From: Microbacterium tenebrionis
GTDB lineage: Bacteria > Actinomycetota > Actinomycetes > Actinomycetales > Microbacteriaceae
Reading direction: 5' to 3'
DNA: 64,000 bases
Assembly (NCBI RefSeq): GCF_903645325.1
Contig: NZ_CAHJXQ010000008.1
Coordinates: 1 to 64,000, forward strand
Shown here: positions 10,749-18,419 of the stretch, in pieces
Numbering within the stretch: position 1 is the stretch's first letter
Layout: each line of letters opens with the position of its first letter
Translations under genes and position numbers: made by a program
The notes under the pieces: model-generated
Told to the model about the DNA's origin: nothing
The model's input: only the letters and a program-made list of their open reading frames with translations
Database searches by the model: none

Positions 10749-10784
10749 GTTGCACGCAGATGCGCAACGTTGCATCCGGTTGCA
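10749..10784. promoter_or_regulatory. Phased GTTGCA repeats, candidate operator of the aldehyde dehydrogenase operon
   Basis: GTTGCA occurs at 10749, 10769 and 10779, and the complementary GCAAC at 10764-10768, forming an inverted repeat GTTGC-N10-GCAAC at 10749-10768. The 20- and 10-base offsets put the sites on one face of the helix. They lie 67-102 bases upstream of the dehydrogenase start and just past the regulator's stop. Binding by that regulator is inferred. Confidence 0.45.
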
Positions 10785-10792
10785 GGGTGCGG

Positions 10793-12115
10793 TCAGTCGC
10801 GCTCGAGGCGCTCGATGCGGCTGACGAGCCCGGCGCGGCGAGGCGAACGCGGCGGCAGCATCTCCAGACAGAGCCGCAGGGCCTCGACGTCGCCGGCGCC
10901 CTCGGGGATCTCGGCGTACGCGAGCAGCACGTCGACGCTGGCCTCGGTCAGCATCGCCTCGCGCAGTGCGCCGCGCACCTCGTCGCGGAACTCCTCGACC
11001 CCGGGGGATGCCGAATCCGGCAGCACCGGCCCGCGGTACGAGGTGAGCGCGACGCGATGCGCGCCGCGCGCCAGCAGGGAGAGCACGTTCTGCGCATCCG
11101 TCTCGAGCGGCACGGTCAGCCGGTACGGACGCGACTCCGGGGCGAGGTCGGGCGAGAGCCGCTCGAGCGCTTTGCGCAGCCGGACGACCTCGGGCCGGAG
11201 CGTGTCGGGTGAGGCGTCCTCGCCGTACACGAGCTGGGTGAGGCGGTCGGCGGAGAGCCCCTGGCGGTGCACGGCCAGCATGAGCAGGATCTCTGCGTGC
11301 CGGGCGCTGAGCGCGATGACCGAATCCGACTCGGGACCGCAGACCTCGAGCTGCGCCTTGTCGCGACCGAGCACCCGGAGCATCGCGCGGGTGACGGCGG
11401 GGCGACGCGGCAGCCGGACGGCCGGAGTCTCGGCGCTGCGCGCCTTCAGTCGCGAGACGAGCAGTTCGGACTCGACGGCCCTGGCGGTGGCATCCACGAG
11501 CATGCGCGCCTGGGGCGTCGCCGCCTCGGCGCCGCCGGTGACGTCGATGACGCCGAGAAGGCGTCGGGTCTCGGGGTCGAAGACGGGCGCTGCCGTGCAC
11601 GACCAGGGGTGCACGAGCCGGTTGTAGTGCTCGGCCTCGTGCACCTGCACCGACTGACCGAGCGCGATGGCGAGCCCGGGGGCGGCTGTGCCGACCGACT
11701 CCTCCGACCAGTTCGCGCCCTCGATGAAGCCCATCTCGCCGGTGAGGACGCGCTGATGCAGATCGCCCTCCACCCACAGCAGCCGCCCGACGTGATCGCC
11801 CACGGCGACCATGACCCCGGAGTCGGTCGGGTCGCCGGGGAGCAGCAGCCCGCGGATCATGTCCATGACGCCGGCGAGCGGATGCCCGCTTCGATAGGTC
11901 TCGAGCTCGTCGCCGCCGAGGTCGATCGTCGGGAGCCCTTCGGCCCGCACGCGCAGCTGCCACGCGCGCTCCCACGACTCGCGCACGAGCGGACGCACCT
12001 GCTCCAGCCGGTGGTCGTCGACGTTGCCCGCGACGAGCTCCTCGTGCGCGCGTTCGATGATCAGACGCGACGCAGGGCTCCCGGCATCGCGTGACGATGC
12101 CCACGGTGACGGCAT
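10793..12115 (-). CDS. GAF-domain transcriptional regulator (AcoR-like)
   Basis: A 440-residue regulator. The N-terminal third ('VRESWERAWQLRVRAEGLP', then a GAF-like domain with GEMGFIEGANWSEESVGT and VHPWSCTAAPVFDPETRRLLGVIDVTG) is the sensing layout of AcoR-type activators. The sigma-54 AAA+ domain of classical AcoR is absent. Instead the C-terminal part carries an LSARHAEILLML segment and a probable winged-helix DNA-binding domain. Start ATG 12115 has a GGAGG ribosome site. It precedes the aldehyde dehydrogenase operon on the same strand and probably controls it. The frame is open far upstream only because the neighbouring oxidoreductase has lost its stop by frameshift. Confidence 0.8.
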   Translation of the reverse strand: MPSPWASSRDAGSPASRLIIERAHEELVAGNVDDHRLEQVRPLVRESWERAWQLRVRAEGLPTIDLGGDELETYRSGHPLAGVMDMIRGLLLPGDPTDSGVMVAVGDHVGRLLWVEGDLHQRVLTGEMGFIEGANWSEESVGTAAPGLAIALGQSVQVHEAEHYNRLVHPWSCTAAPVFDPETRRLLGVIDVTGGAEAATPQARMLVDATARAVESELLVSRLKARSAETPAVRLPRRPAVTRAMLRVLGRDKAQLEVCGPESDSVIALSARHAEILLMLAVHRQGLSADRLTQLVYGEDASPDTLRPEVVRLRKALERLSPDLAPESRPYRLTVPLETDAQNVLSLLARGAHRVALTSYRGPVLPDSASPGVEEFRDEVRGALREAMLTEASVDVLLAYAEIPEGAGDVEALRLCLEMLPPRSPRRAGLVSRIERLERD

Positions 12116-12224
12116 GAGGCCTCCGATCGTCGGTGACGGAGCTACGGCCAGTGTACGAGGGCGGATGCCGTGGGGACAGGGGCTCCGGCGGATCTTCGCG
12201 GCTGCAGCCCGGTGCGCGTCCCGC

Positions 12225-13249
12225 CTACCCGATCGCCCGGCGCACCTCGGCAGCACCTCGGTGGCGAGCAGTTCGATCGACCGGAGCGTCTCGCGCTGGC
12301 CGATCCCACCCAGACCCACCTGTGCGAGGAAGCGCGTATGCCCGAGCAGTTCGTGCTCCCACAGGATCTTGTCGACGATCTCGGCCGGGCTGCCGGCGAA
12401 CAGGGCGCCGCCGGGGTTCGCCCAGGCGTCGAAGGTGTCGCGGTCGAGGCGTCCGCCGCGGGGCATGTTCTCGGCGAAGTACGCCGCGTAGTGCGGGAAG
12501 AACGCGTCACGGGCGGCCTGCGTCGTCTCGGCCACGTGGAAGTGCGAGGTGACGCCGAGCCTCGGGGCCGGATGCCCGGCCGCGCTCGCAGCCTTCCGGT
12601 GCAGGTCGGCGAGGGCCGTGAACCGCGCCGGTGCCCCGAGGATCGCGAGATACATCGGCAGCCCGAGGGTGCCGGCGCGTGCAGCGGATGCCGGTGTGCC
12701 GCCGACCGCGATCCACACGGGCAGCTTCTCCTGCAGCGGGCGCGGGTGGACGCCGGCATCCTGAAGCGGAGCGCGCGTCGTGCCCGACCACGTGACCTCG
12801 GCGTTCTCGCGGGCGGCGAGCAGCAGGTCGAGGCGGTCGTCGAAGTACTCGTCGTAGCGGGCGAGGTCCTGGCCGAAGAGCGGGAACGACTCGACGTAGG
12901 CTCCGCGACCGGCGGTGATCTCGGCGCGGCCGGCGCTCAGCAGATCGAGGGTCGCGAACTCCTCGTGCAGACGCACCGGGTCGGCGCTGGAGATCACGGT
13001 GACGGTGCTCGTCAGACGGATCCGCTCGGTCTCGCGCGCCGCGGCGGCGAGCACCATCTGCGGAGAGGAGACCGCGAAGTCGGGGCGGTGATGCTCGCCG
13101 ACGCCGAAGACGTCGAGGCCCGCCTGGTCGGCGACGCGCGCCCACTCCAGGAGCTGTTCGAGGCGCGCTGCCGGAGGCGTGAAGGCGCCGCCCGCGGTGC
13201 GGCTGAGCTCACCGAATGTGAAGATGCCGATCTCGAAGGGGGAGGTCAT
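12225..13249 (-). CDS. LLM-class flavin-dependent oxidoreductase, frameshifted near its 3' end
   Basis: A luciferase-like FMN/F420-dependent monooxygenase. The chain runs MTSPFEIGIFTFGE, then 'DVFGVGEHHRPDFAVSSP' (around residue 55) and TAGRGAYVESFPLFG, all typical. The family usually ends ...LLATEVxPxVRRxxG. Here the frame reads LLATEVLPRC and runs on without a stop into the next gene. Restoring one missing base near 12247-12253 (CTGCCGAGG instead of CTGCCGGAGG) would give EVRRAIG followed by TAG at 12225-12227, a 341-residue protein of normal length. The one-base loss is either a real mutation or an assembly error. Physiological substrate unknown. Confidence 0.8.
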
Positions 13250-13278
13250 CGCGTGTCGTCTCTCCTGCTCGCCGTCGC

Positions 13279-13343
13279 GAGACGGGGTCTGCTGCATGAA
13301 ACGGGGGTTGCTGACAGGGGTCTCATGCTGGAAACCCCGTCTC
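13279..13343. repeat. 65-bp palindromic element, family A, copy 2
   Basis: GAGACGGGG at 13279-13287 and CCCCGTCTC at 13335-13343, same length as the copies at 3108 and 56344. The right arm overlaps the end of the esterase gene and supplies its last codons and stop. Confidence 0.85.
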
Positions 13344-13949
13344 CGTCTCGCGGGCGAGGAACGCCTGCACGTCGGCGAGTTCACGGGCGTCGATCCCGTG
13401 GCCGAGTCCGGGGTATCGGCGATCCTCGAGCTCGGTGTGCTCGGGCGCCCACGCGTCGGTCCGGACCACCGCATCGGACGCGATGACCCTGTCCTGCTCG
13501 CCCCGGCCGAGGAACATCGCGGGACGTGTCGCGCGCAGCACGGCATCCGCCTTCTGCTCCCCCGCGGCCACGAATCCGCCGAGGACGACCGGGGCGAGCA
13601 CGCGCTCCGGCGCCGTGCGCAGCAACTGGGTCGCCATGAGGCCGCCCTGCGAGAATCCGATCGGCACGATTCGCGTCGAGGTCGGGAGTGCGGCATCTGC
13701 CCATGACCAGATCGCGGCGGTCGCGGCATCCAACGCGTCCTGGTCGGGATGCCCCGGTGTGACGATCCGGAACCACGCGTAGCCGCCAGGGGCGAGCTCG
13801 ATCGGGGCGCGCAGAGACGCCCACGGCATCCCTTCGGGAAGGGCGGATGCCAGGGCGACGAGGTCGCGCTCGTTCGATCCGTAGCCGTGCAGGAACAGCG
13901 CTGCAGCGGGGGCCGGCTGCTCCCAATCGTCCGAGACGATGGCGGTCAT
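13323..13949 (-). CDS. Alpha/beta-hydrolase, phospholipase/carboxylesterase family (YpfH/MhqD type)
   Basis: A 208-residue serine hydrolase predicted to cleave short-chain esters. The HGYGSNERD segment (about residues 21-29) provides the oxyanion region. The nucleophile is in GFSQGG (about residue 102), the aspartate in GEQDRVI and the histidine in GLGHGID. Size is normal for the family. Start ATG 13949 is chosen for its GAGGAG ribosome site; the frame is open to 13985. The final residues (ETGFPA) and stop are encoded by the right arm of a 65-bp repeat, so the native C-terminus may have been replaced. Homologues such as MhqD belong to quinone-response regulons; that role here is only a guess. 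Confidence 0.87.
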   Translation of the reverse strand: MTAIVSDDWEQPAPAAALFLHGYGSNERDLVALASALPEGMPWASLRAPIELAPGGYAWFRIVTPGHPDQDALDAATAAIWSWADAALPTSTRIVPIGFSQGGLMATQLLRTAPERVLAPVVLGGFVAAGEQKADAVLRATRPAMFLGRGEQDRVIASDAVVRTDAWAPEHTELEDRRYPGLGHGIDARELADVQAFLARETETGFPA

Positions 13950-13973
13950 GGATGCTCCTCTGCGATGTGTTAC

Positions 13974-13985
13974 TTGCAGATGCAA
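13974..13985. promoter_or_regulatory. TTGCAGATGCAA palindrome upstream of the esterase
   Basis: A 12-base inverted repeat (TTGCA-GA-TGCAA) 25 bases upstream of the esterase start, in the position of a MarR-type operator. No regulator gene is adjacent. The rest of the spacer to pcnB (13986-14186) shows no gene or other clear site. Confidence 0.4.
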
Positions 13986-14186
13986 CCAAACTCGGTCGCA
14001 ACTATTCCGAGCGGGAGATCATGCGGTCCTCGCCCACGACTCCGTGACAGCATCCAGCACGCCGGTGAGCGCGCCTTCGGCGTCACATGCGCACCGTCGC
14101 GAGCGTGGCCGCGGTGAGAATCGCCCTGTCGCGCGAGACTGCCGCTGACGACGCCGTTTTCGGCATGCAGAGCAATTCTCTGCGGG

Positions 14187-15632
14187 TTACGCCCGGGCCG
14201 CCCACCAGTCGCGGAGGCGCTGCTCGGCGGCATCCGGCCCGATGATCCCCTCATCGAGGCGGATGTCGAGCAGGAACCGGTAGGCCTCGCCGACCTCCCG
14301 GCCGGGGCCGATGTCGAGGATCTCCTGGATCTGATTGCCGTCGAGCTCCGGCCGCATGGCGTCGAGCTCCTCCTGCTCGGCGAGGGCCGAGATGCGCGTC
14401 TCGATGTCGTCGTAGGCGCTCGCGAGCCGGGCCGCCTTGCGCCGATTGCGCGTGGTGACGTCGGCCCGGGTCAGGATGTGCAGGCGCTCGAGCAGATCGC
14501 CCGCGTCGCGCACATAACGGCGGACGGCGGCATCCGTCCACGCCCCCTCGGCGTACCCGAAGAACCGCAGGTGCAGCTCGATGAGCTTCGCGACGGCATC
14601 CGTCGTCTCGCCGTCGAAGCGCAGCGCCTGCAGGCGCTTGCGCGCCATGCGCGATCCGACGACGTCGTGGTGGTGGAAGGTCACCGCCCCCCCGGGCTCG
14701 AGCTTGCGGGTGCGCGGCTTGCCGATGTCGTGCAACAGCGCCGCGATGCGCAGCGCGACGTCCGGCGCCTCGCCGGCATGCCGGGAGTGCTCGAGCTCGA
14801 TCGCCTGCTGCAGCACGGTGAGCGAGTGCTCGTAGACGTCCTTGTGGTGGTGGTGCTCGTCGACCTCGAGCCGCAGGGCGCTGATCTCGGGCAGGAACTC
14901 GTCGATGAGTCCGGTCTCGACGAGGACGCGGATGCCGCGCACCGGATCATCCGTCTGCATGAGCCGCACGAGCTCGCCCTGCACCCGCTCGGGGCTGACG
15001 ATCTTCAGCGTCTCGCGCAACTGCGCGACCGCGTCGTGCGTGGCGGGGTCGATGTCGAAGCCGAGCTGCGCGCTGAAGCGGGCGGCCCGCAGCATCCGGA
15101 GCGGATCGTCGCCGAAGCTCACGGTCGGGTCCGCAGGTGTCCGCAGGATGCCGGCGACGAGATCCTCGACGCCGCCGGTCGGGTCGATGAGCTTGATCTC
15201 GCGCCCGGACTCCGGGGACGCGACTTGCAGGGCCATGGCATTGACGCGGAAGTCGCGGCGCGCGAGGTCGCCGTCGATCGTGTCGCCGAACTCGACGGTG
15301 GGCTTGCGCGTCACGCCGTCGTAGCTGTCGGCGCGGTAGGTCGTGATCTCGACCTGCTCGCCCTGGACGCGGGCTCCGATCGTCCCGAACGCGCGGCCGA
15401 TGTCCCACTGCGCAGTGGAGATCGGCGTGACGATGCGCAGGATCTCGTCGGGCGAGGCGTCCGTCGTGAAGTCGAGGTCGTTCGTCTCGCGGCCGAGCAA
15501 CGCGTCGCGCACCGGTCCTCCGACGACGGCGAGCTCGAAACCGGCGGCCTGGAACGCGGAGGCGACCTCGGACACGACCGGTGCCTCGGCGAGCGCGCGC
15601 AGGCGTGCAAGCCCCTCGGCCATGTTCAGCAT
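14187..15632 (-). CDS. pcnB: CCA-adding tRNA nucleotidyltransferase
   Basis: A 481-residue CCA tRNA nucleotidyltransferase with an HD domain, which builds or repairs the 3' CCA end of tRNAs. The N-terminal nucleotidyltransferase core shows VVGGPVRDALLGR and the catalytic DLDF. The RNA-binding segment has 'RRDFRVNAMALQ' and GDDPLRMLRAARFSAQ. The HD domain reads LLHDIGKPRTR, followed by FHHHD. Both tRNA genes in this window lack an encoded CCA, so the enzyme is needed. ATG 15632 (MLNMAEG) is preceded by TAACCT at seven bases, suggesting a leaderless mRNA. In other actinobacteria it neighbours the DUF6049/trx block; here a pilus cluster intervenes. Confidence 0.93.
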   Translation of the reverse strand: MLNMAEGLARLRALAEAPVVSEVASAFQAAGFELAVVGGPVRDALLGRETNDLDFTTDASPDEILRIVTPISTAQWDIGRAFGTIGARVQGEQVEITTYRADSYDGVTRKPTVEFGDTIDGDLARRDFRVNAMALQVASPESGREIKLIDPTGGVEDLVAGILRTPADPTVSFGDDPLRMLRAARFSAQLGFDIDPATHDAVAQLRETLKIVSPERVQGELVRLMQTDDPVRGIRVLVETGLIDEFLPEISALRLEVDEHHHHKDVYEHSLTVLQQAIELEHSRHAGEAPDVALRIAALLHDIGKPRTRKLEPGGAVTFHHHDVVGSRMARKRLQALRFDGETTDAVAKLIELHLRFFGYAEGAWTDAAVRRYVRDAGDLLERLHILTRADVTTRNRRKAARLASAYDDIETRISALAEQEELDAMRPELDGNQIQEILDIGPGREVGEAYRFLLDIRLDEGIIGPDAAEQRLRDWWAARA

Positions 15633-15639
15633 GGGTTCC

Positions 15640-15645
15640 AGGTTA
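15640..15645 (-). promoter_or_regulatory. Putative -10 box (TAACCT) of pcnB
   Basis: TAnnnT hexamer on the minus strand ending seven bases before the ATG at 15632; this decides the start and suggests a leaderless transcript. Confidence 0.45.
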
Positions 15646-15671
15646 CCGGGCGCACGATCGCCGGTTCCCCC

Positions 15672-15757
15672 GTGCACAGCTTCGGATGCTGTGGGCGACC
15701 CGCCGCGGCATGCGGCCATCGAGCGGCGTGTCGGACGGGGCGTCCGAAGTTGTGCAC
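15672..15757. repeat. 86-bp palindromic element, family B, copy 1
   Basis: Begins GTGCACAGCTTCGGATG and ends CGTCCGAAGTTGTGCAC, so its ends are inverted repeats. An inner stem pairs the GCGACCCGCCGCGG region with CGGCGTGTCG. Two further copies occur at 15827 and 28203. Confidence 0.85.
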
Positions 15758-15826
15758 GCGGCTGGGACATCACACCCATGCTCGAAGCGTAGCGGCGCCG
15801 TGCTCCAGCGCAGCCCGCTGCGGTCC

Positions 15827-15912
15827 GCGCACAGCTTCGGATGCCGAGGGCGACACGCCGCGGCATCCAGCACCCACCCGGCGTGTCGGGCCCACGATCC
15901 GAAGCTGTGCAC
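15827..15912. repeat. 86-bp palindromic element, family B, copy 2
   Basis: Same orientation and length as copy 1, 69 bases away, with ends GCGCACAGCTTCGGATG and GATCCGAAGCTGTGCAC. Its right end is directly followed by a fragment of an LLM oxidoreductase gene. The 15758-15826 spacer holds nothing recognisable. Confidence 0.85.
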
Positions 15913-15914
15913 GG

Positions 15915-16036
15915 AGGGGGGCCGGGATCGTGAGCATCAGGGTGGCGGCGGCCATGACCGCGTCGACCTGCTCGAGCTGCTCGATGAGCACGTCGGGTTC
16001 CGCGGCGTAGGTCTGGCCGAACATGGAGGGGAAGAC
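15915..16036 (-). pseudogene. Internal fragment of an LLM-class oxidoreductase gene
   Basis: Read leftward, this stretch encodes a FGQTYAAEPDVLIEQL segment and VMAAATLMLTIPA, closely matching FGKTYAAEPDVLIDQL and VMAADTLMLTIPN of the intact LLM gene at 28315-29367. DNA similarity is evident over about 120 bases and stops abruptly on both sides. Family B element copy 2 begins within a few bases of the truncation point, exactly where the C-terminal 40 or so residues should follow. The rest of the gene is gone. From 16037 to 16286 no gene is visible; TTGACG at 16102 is at most a weak -35 candidate for the pilus operon. Confidence 0.75.
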
Positions 16037-16286
16037 GACGGCGAGTGAACGGGAGGCGGCGAAGCGGCGTCTATGCAAGCGAATTCACAGAAGCGCTTGG
16101 CTTGACGGCCGGTTTTGCTCCATAGTGAGTCATTAGGGGAGATCGTGCTTGATTTTCGGGGCTTGCTCTGTCGACCCGTGACATCGTTTCAGGCACTATC
16201 CGAGTTTCGCCTGAGACGAATCGCAGTCGAGGCGCTGACCAGCGCTTCGTCAGCGAGCCAGACTCAGGGCGAACAAGGGGAAAGCC

Positions 16287-18320
16287 GTGTCCATATTCCG
16301 TCGCGAGCGTCCGGATGCTGCATCCGGTGGGGCTCAGAACACGCGTCCGAGTCCACGCCGACAGCTGACGGTGGCAGCGGAGCCGCACCCGACCACCCGC
16401 GACCTCGCCTGGAACGCGCTGCTCACCGCCGAAGGTTCTGCCGCTGCGGGCACGGCGACCGCCGTCGACACCCTGGCGCCGGAATCCCCCCTGCCCGTGA
16501 CGCCCAGCGCGCCCGCGCAGCAGAGCGCTCCGGCTGCGCAGGCGACGGATGCCGCCGACCAGCTCTTCACCGAGGATGCCACCGTCGCGCAGCTGGCTGA
16601 ACCGGCGCCGACCTCGCGGCGGGCCCGCCGCCGAGCGATGTCCATCGCCTCCACCTTCGCGCCGACTGCGGCTCCGGTCGCGCCGGACGGCGCCGCCGGT
16701 GAGGCCACTACCCCTGCGGCACCCGAGATCCCCGCCGCGGTCGTCGAACCGGTGGAGGAAGACACCCGCACGCCGCGCGAGCGGGCCGTCGCCCTCGCCG
16801 AGCGCCTGGGGCTGGCCTACGTCGATCTGACCGAGTTCGTCGTCGAGCCGGGCGTGGTGAACCTCATCCCCGACCAGATGTGCCGCCGTCAGGCCGTGCT
16901 GCCGATCTCGCGCGTCGGAGAACGCCTGGTCGTCGTCGTCGCAGACCCCGAGAACGTCATCGTGCTCGACGACGTCGCCGCGGTCGTGCGCATGCCGATC
17001 GCTCCCGTCGTCGCCGAGCGCGAGGCGATCCTCGCCGCGATCGACCGCTATCACCGCGTCGACTCCGAGCTCGAAGAGCTCACCTCCGCCTTCGAGAGCG
17101 ACTCGCCGCTCGAGAAGGAGGTGTGGACGCAGGACGTCGCGGATGCCGCCGGCGACGACGAGGCGCCGATCATCCGCTTCGTGAACCTGATCATCAGCCA
17201 GGCCGTCATGGACCGCGCCTCCGACATCCACATCGAACCGGGCCGCGAGGATCTGCGTGTGCGGTACCGCATCGACGGCGTGCTCACCGAGGTGCAGCGC
17301 GTGCCGCGCAACATGGTCGCCGGCGTCATCAGCCGTCTGAAGGTGATGGCCGAGCTCGACATCGGCGAGCGCCGCAAGCCGCAGGACGGCCGCATCTCGA
17401 TCATGCACGGCGGCCGCACGGTCGACCTGCGCGTGGCGACCCTGCCGACGGTCTGGGGCGAGAAGGTCGTCGCCCGTGTGCTCGACTCGCCCGTCGCGAG
17501 CCTGAAGCTCAGCGATCTCGGCATGCTCGACCGCAACATGGAGGTCTTCCGCAACAGCTTCACCAAACCGTACGGGATGATGCTCGTCACCGGCCCCACC
17601 GGATCCGGCAAGTCGACCACGCTGTACACCACGCTCGCGGCGATCGCGAAGCCGACGGTCAACGTCATCACGGTCGAGGATCCCGTCGAGTACCGGATGC
17701 CGGGGATCAACCAGGTTCAGGTCAACAACCGTGCGGGGCTGACGTTCTCCGCCGCCCTGCGCTCGATCCTGCGCTCGGACCCGGATGTGATCCTGCTCGG
17801 CGAGATCCGCGATGAGGAGACCGCGAAGATCGCGATCGAAGCGTCGCTGACCGGACACCTCGTGCTCTCGACGCTGCACACCAACGACGCCCCGAGCTCG
17901 GTCACCCGACTGATCGAGATGGGCGTCGAGCCGTTCCTCGTCGGCTCTGCCCTCGACTCGGTCGTCGCCCAGCGTCTGGCCCGCCGGCTGTGCGAGCGGT
18001 GCAAGACGTCGTCGCCGGCGACCGAGACCGAGCTGCGCATCGTGGGCGCACCGCCCGAGATGCTGCAGGATCCGCCGATGATCCACCGTCCCAAGGGCTG
18101 CTCGCAGTGCTCGAACACCGGCTACCGGGGCCGGATCGCCGTGCACGAGGTCATGGCCGTCGACGACGAGGTCGAGCGGATGGCGGTCGCCAACGCCCCC
18201 ACCGCCCGGATCGCCGAGTACGCCACGAGCCAGGGCATGACCCGGCTCCGTCAGGACGGCTGGGCGAAGGTGCTGCTCGGCCTCACCTCGGTCGACGAGA
18301 TCCTCCGCGTCACCGTCTGA
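16287..18320 (+). CDS. pilB: Type IV pilus assembly ATPase PilB (GspE family)
   Basis: A 677-residue hexameric ATPase that powers pilin polymerisation at the inner face of the membrane. The first 160 residues are Ala/Pro-rich and low complexity. An N-terminal MshE/GspE-II-like domain follows (about 165-260, 'RLGLAYVDLTEFVVEPGVV'), then the catalytic core: Walker A GPTGSGKST (about 435), Asp box, Walker B LLGEIRDEETA, and a C-terminal zinc motif CERC...CSQC (about 569-610) typical of PilB. Start is GTG 16287 with AAGGGGA six to seven bases upstream. First gene of the pilus cluster, followed by pilT after a 99-base spacer. Confidence 0.93.
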   Translation: MSIFRRERPDAASGGAQNTRPSPRRQLTVAAEPHPTTRDLAWNALLTAEGSAAAGTATAVDTLAPESPLPVTPSAPAQQSAPAAQATDAADQLFTEDATVAQLAEPAPTSRRARRRAMSIASTFAPTAAPVAPDGAAGEATTPAAPEIPAAVVEPVEEDTRTPRERAVALAERLGLAYVDLTEFVVEPGVVNLIPDQMCRRQAVLPISRVGERLVVVVADPENVIVLDDVAAVVRMPIAPVVAEREAILAAIDRYHRVDSELEELTSAFESDSPLEKEVWTQDVADAAGDDEAPIIRFVNLIISQAVMDRASDIHIEPGREDLRVRYRIDGVLTEVQRVPRNMVAGVISRLKVMAELDIGERRKPQDGRISIMHGGRTVDLRVATLPTVWGEKVVARVLDSPVASLKLSDLGMLDRNMEVFRNSFTKPYGMMLVTGPTGSGKSTTLYTTLAAIAKPTVNVITVEDPVEYRMPGINQVQVNNRAGLTFSAALRSILRSDPDVILLGEIRDEETAKIAIEASLTGHLVLSTLHTNDAPSSVTRLIEMGVEPFLVGSALDSVVAQRLARRLCERCKTSSPATETELRIVGAPPEMLQDPPMIHRPKGCSQCSNTGYRGRIAVHEVMAVDDEVERMAVANAPTARIAEYATSQGMTRLRQDGWAKVLLGLTSVDEILRVTV

Positions 18321-18419
18321 CCCACCCGCTTCCCACTTCCTGCTCACCTCCCACTTCCTGCTCACCCCCAGGTGCGCTCCCCAGGCGCACCCCTTCCCCA
18401 GATCACGAAAGGTCCGTCA

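Noticed and set aside
10793..13729. A single 978-residue frame on the minus strand
   Set aside because: It joins antisense of the esterase, the LLM oxidoreductase and the GAF regulator. Each has its own start and family boundaries; the join arises from a one-base loss near 12250.
16071..18365. A 764-residue minus-strand open frame
   Set aside because: It is antisense to pilB; composition is that of a shadow frame.
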